The translations under genes and the position numbers were made by a program. Under the pieces are notes generated by a model, which worked only from the letters and a program-made list of their open reading frames with translations, was not told where the DNA came from and ran no database searches. 6,425 nucleotides of DNA from an uncultured Selenomonadaceae bacterium (GTDB lineage Bacteria > Bacillota > Negativicutes > Selenomonadales > Selenomonadaceae). Shown in pieces: positions 5,555 through 6,425 of this stretch; the stretch's first letter is position 1; each line of letters opens with the position of its first letter. The stretch lies in the NCBI GenBank assembly GCA_905236785.1, contig CAJOQC010000132.1, positions 1-6,425 of the forward strand, read 5' to 3'.

Positions 5555-6373
5555 ATGGCAAAGACATTGAATAAAAGTGATTTGGTGTCAATCTTCATCA
5601 GATCCAACTTCCTCTTGGGTTCCTTCAACTTTGAGCGTATGCAGGCAATCGGTTTCTGCGTTTCTCTTATCCCTGCGCTCAAGAAACTCTACGAAGGCGA
5701 AGAATTAAAACAGGCTCTTCATCGTCACCTCGAATTTTTCAACACTCAACCGTTCTTGGCTACTCCGATAATGGGTATCATCGCCGCTATGGAAGAGAAA
5801 AAAGCCAACGGCGCGGACATCAGCCAACAGACCCTCTCCGGTGTTAAAGTCGGTCTTATCGGTCCTTTGGCCGGCGTTGGCGACCCAATATTCTGGGGTA
5901 CTCTCCGCCCGGTGTTGGCGGCTTTGGGCGCAGGCATCGCTCTTACGGGCAGCCTCATCGGTCCGTTGATTTTCTTCGTGGCCTTTAACGTAATTCGTTT
6001 GCTCACCAACTGGTATGGCGTAATGTACGGTTACGAAAAAGGTACGGAACTTGTTGACGAAGTTGGCGGCAACAAAATGCGCTACCTCACCGAAGGTTCT
6101 TCGGTTTTGGGTTTGTTGGTTATGGGTGCGTTGGTTGCAAAATGGACTTCCGTCAATATGCCCTTTGTTCTTTCCGAATACGACAACAGCGCGGGCGAAC
6201 ACGTTGTGACCACCGTGCAGAGCATTTTGGACAGCTTGATGCCCAGCGTCGTGCCGCTCCTTATGACTTTTGCCTGCATGTACTTCCTCAAGAAGGGCAT
6301 GAACCCCCTCGTTATCATCTGCGGACTTTTCGCAATCGGTATCGTCGGTTACGCCGTAGGTTTGTTTGCGTAA
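5555..6373 (+). CDS. manZ: PTS mannose-family IID component (ManZ-like)
   Basis: This 272-residue IID subunit exists only in mannose-class PTS and forms the membrane complex with IIC. The match to E. coli ManZ runs end to end: an amphipathic N-terminal region with RSNFLLGSFNFERMQ (16-30), HLEFFNTQPF (58-67), and the very conserved GPLAGVGDPIFWGT (103-116) followed by RPVLAALGAGIA. Later come LTEGSSVLGLLVMGALVAKW, EHVVTTVQSILDSLMP and a hydrophobic C-terminal helix. Its length is near that of ManZ. It appears to lack the extra insertion found in some Gram-positive IID proteins that act as bacteriocin receptors (family knowledge, not measured here). GGAGG at 5542-5546 lies 8 bases before the start, and 18 bases separate it from IIC, so the two are surely co-transcribed. 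The stop is followed by no strong terminator within the window, so the operon may continue. Confidence 0.95.
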   Translation: MAKTLNKSDLVSIFIRSNFLLGSFNFERMQAIGFCVSLIPALKKLYEGEELKQALHRHLEFFNTQPFLATPIMGIIAAMEEKKANGADISQQTLSGVKVGLIGPLAGVGDPIFWGTLRPVLAALGAGIALTGSLIGPLIFFVAFNVIRLLTNWYGVMYGYEKGTELVDEVGGNKMRYLTEGSSVLGLLVMGALVAKWTSVNMPFVLSEYDNSAGEHVVTTVQSILDSLMPSVVPLLMTFACMYFLKKGMNPLVIICGLFAIGIVGYAVGLFA

Positions 6374-6381
6374 TTTAATGC

Positions 6382-6412
6382 TGTTGTACGCCTTTTAGGG
6401 GCGGTCGCAACA
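6382..6412 (+). other. Possible weak hairpin after the IID gene
   Basis: TGTTG (6382-6386) can pair with CAACA (6408-6412), and CGCC (6389-6392) with GGCG (6400-6403), with an uneven internal loop between the two stems. The window ends 13 bases later, before any T run could be judged. It may be part of a terminator or of the leader of a following gene. Confidence 0.25.
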
Positions 6413-6425
6413 ACACAAGTTATCA

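Noticed and set aside
5705..6202. 165-codon - strand frame opposite the IID gene
   Set aside because: It is the antisense shadow of a highly conserved IID sequence; the charged, low-order translation resembles no family.

Overview
The window holds five complete protein genes with ordinary bacterial signals: good Shine-Dalgarno sites, intrinsic terminators and ATG starts, at roughly even G+C. They encode a Tat-exported flavoprotein, a transketolase, and three components of a mannose-family phosphotransferase system (PTS). This suggests a sugar-fermenting, anaerobic or facultative bacterium. I cannot place it further with confidence. The IIC and IID proteins resemble both enterobacterial ManY/ManZ and Firmicutes homologues. 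The strong purine-rich ribosome sites and stand-alone IIB would suit Firmicutes/Negativicutes, but several Proteobacteria remain possible.

Layout. Positions 24-1499 (+) encode a secreted FAD-dependent oxidoreductase of unknown substrate. A strong hairpin at 1541-1578 ends it and probably also ends the oppositely directed transketolase gene. Between that hairpin and the transketolase stop lies a short fold-back element (1611-1772) with long imperfect terminal inverted repeats and a possible TTA target duplication. It looks like a non-autonomous insertion (MITE). The transketolase gene (tkt) runs 3803-1803 (-). A 356-base divergent intergenic region (3804-4159) carries tandem repeats, several inverted repeats and at least one good promoter directed toward the PTS genes. 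The PTS genes follow on + : IIB (4160-4651), IIC (4751-5536) and IID (5555-6373). An intercistronic hairpin separates IIB from IIC. The last 52 bases contain no gene, only a possible weak hairpin.

How the genes work together. IIC and IID would form the membrane channel and IIB would phosphorylate the incoming sugar (mannose, glucose or an amino sugar). IIB must be charged by a IIA protein that is not encoded here. The sugar phosphate feeds glycolysis, and the divergently transcribed transketolase exchanges carbon between glycolysis and the pentose phosphate pathway. The flavoprotein has no obvious metabolic link to the rest.

I found no clear undescribed system. The most interesting non-coding signals are the MITE-like element, the clustered TGTCA/TGACA motifs over the PTS promoter, the 14-base tandem repeat, and the hairpin inside the PTS operon.
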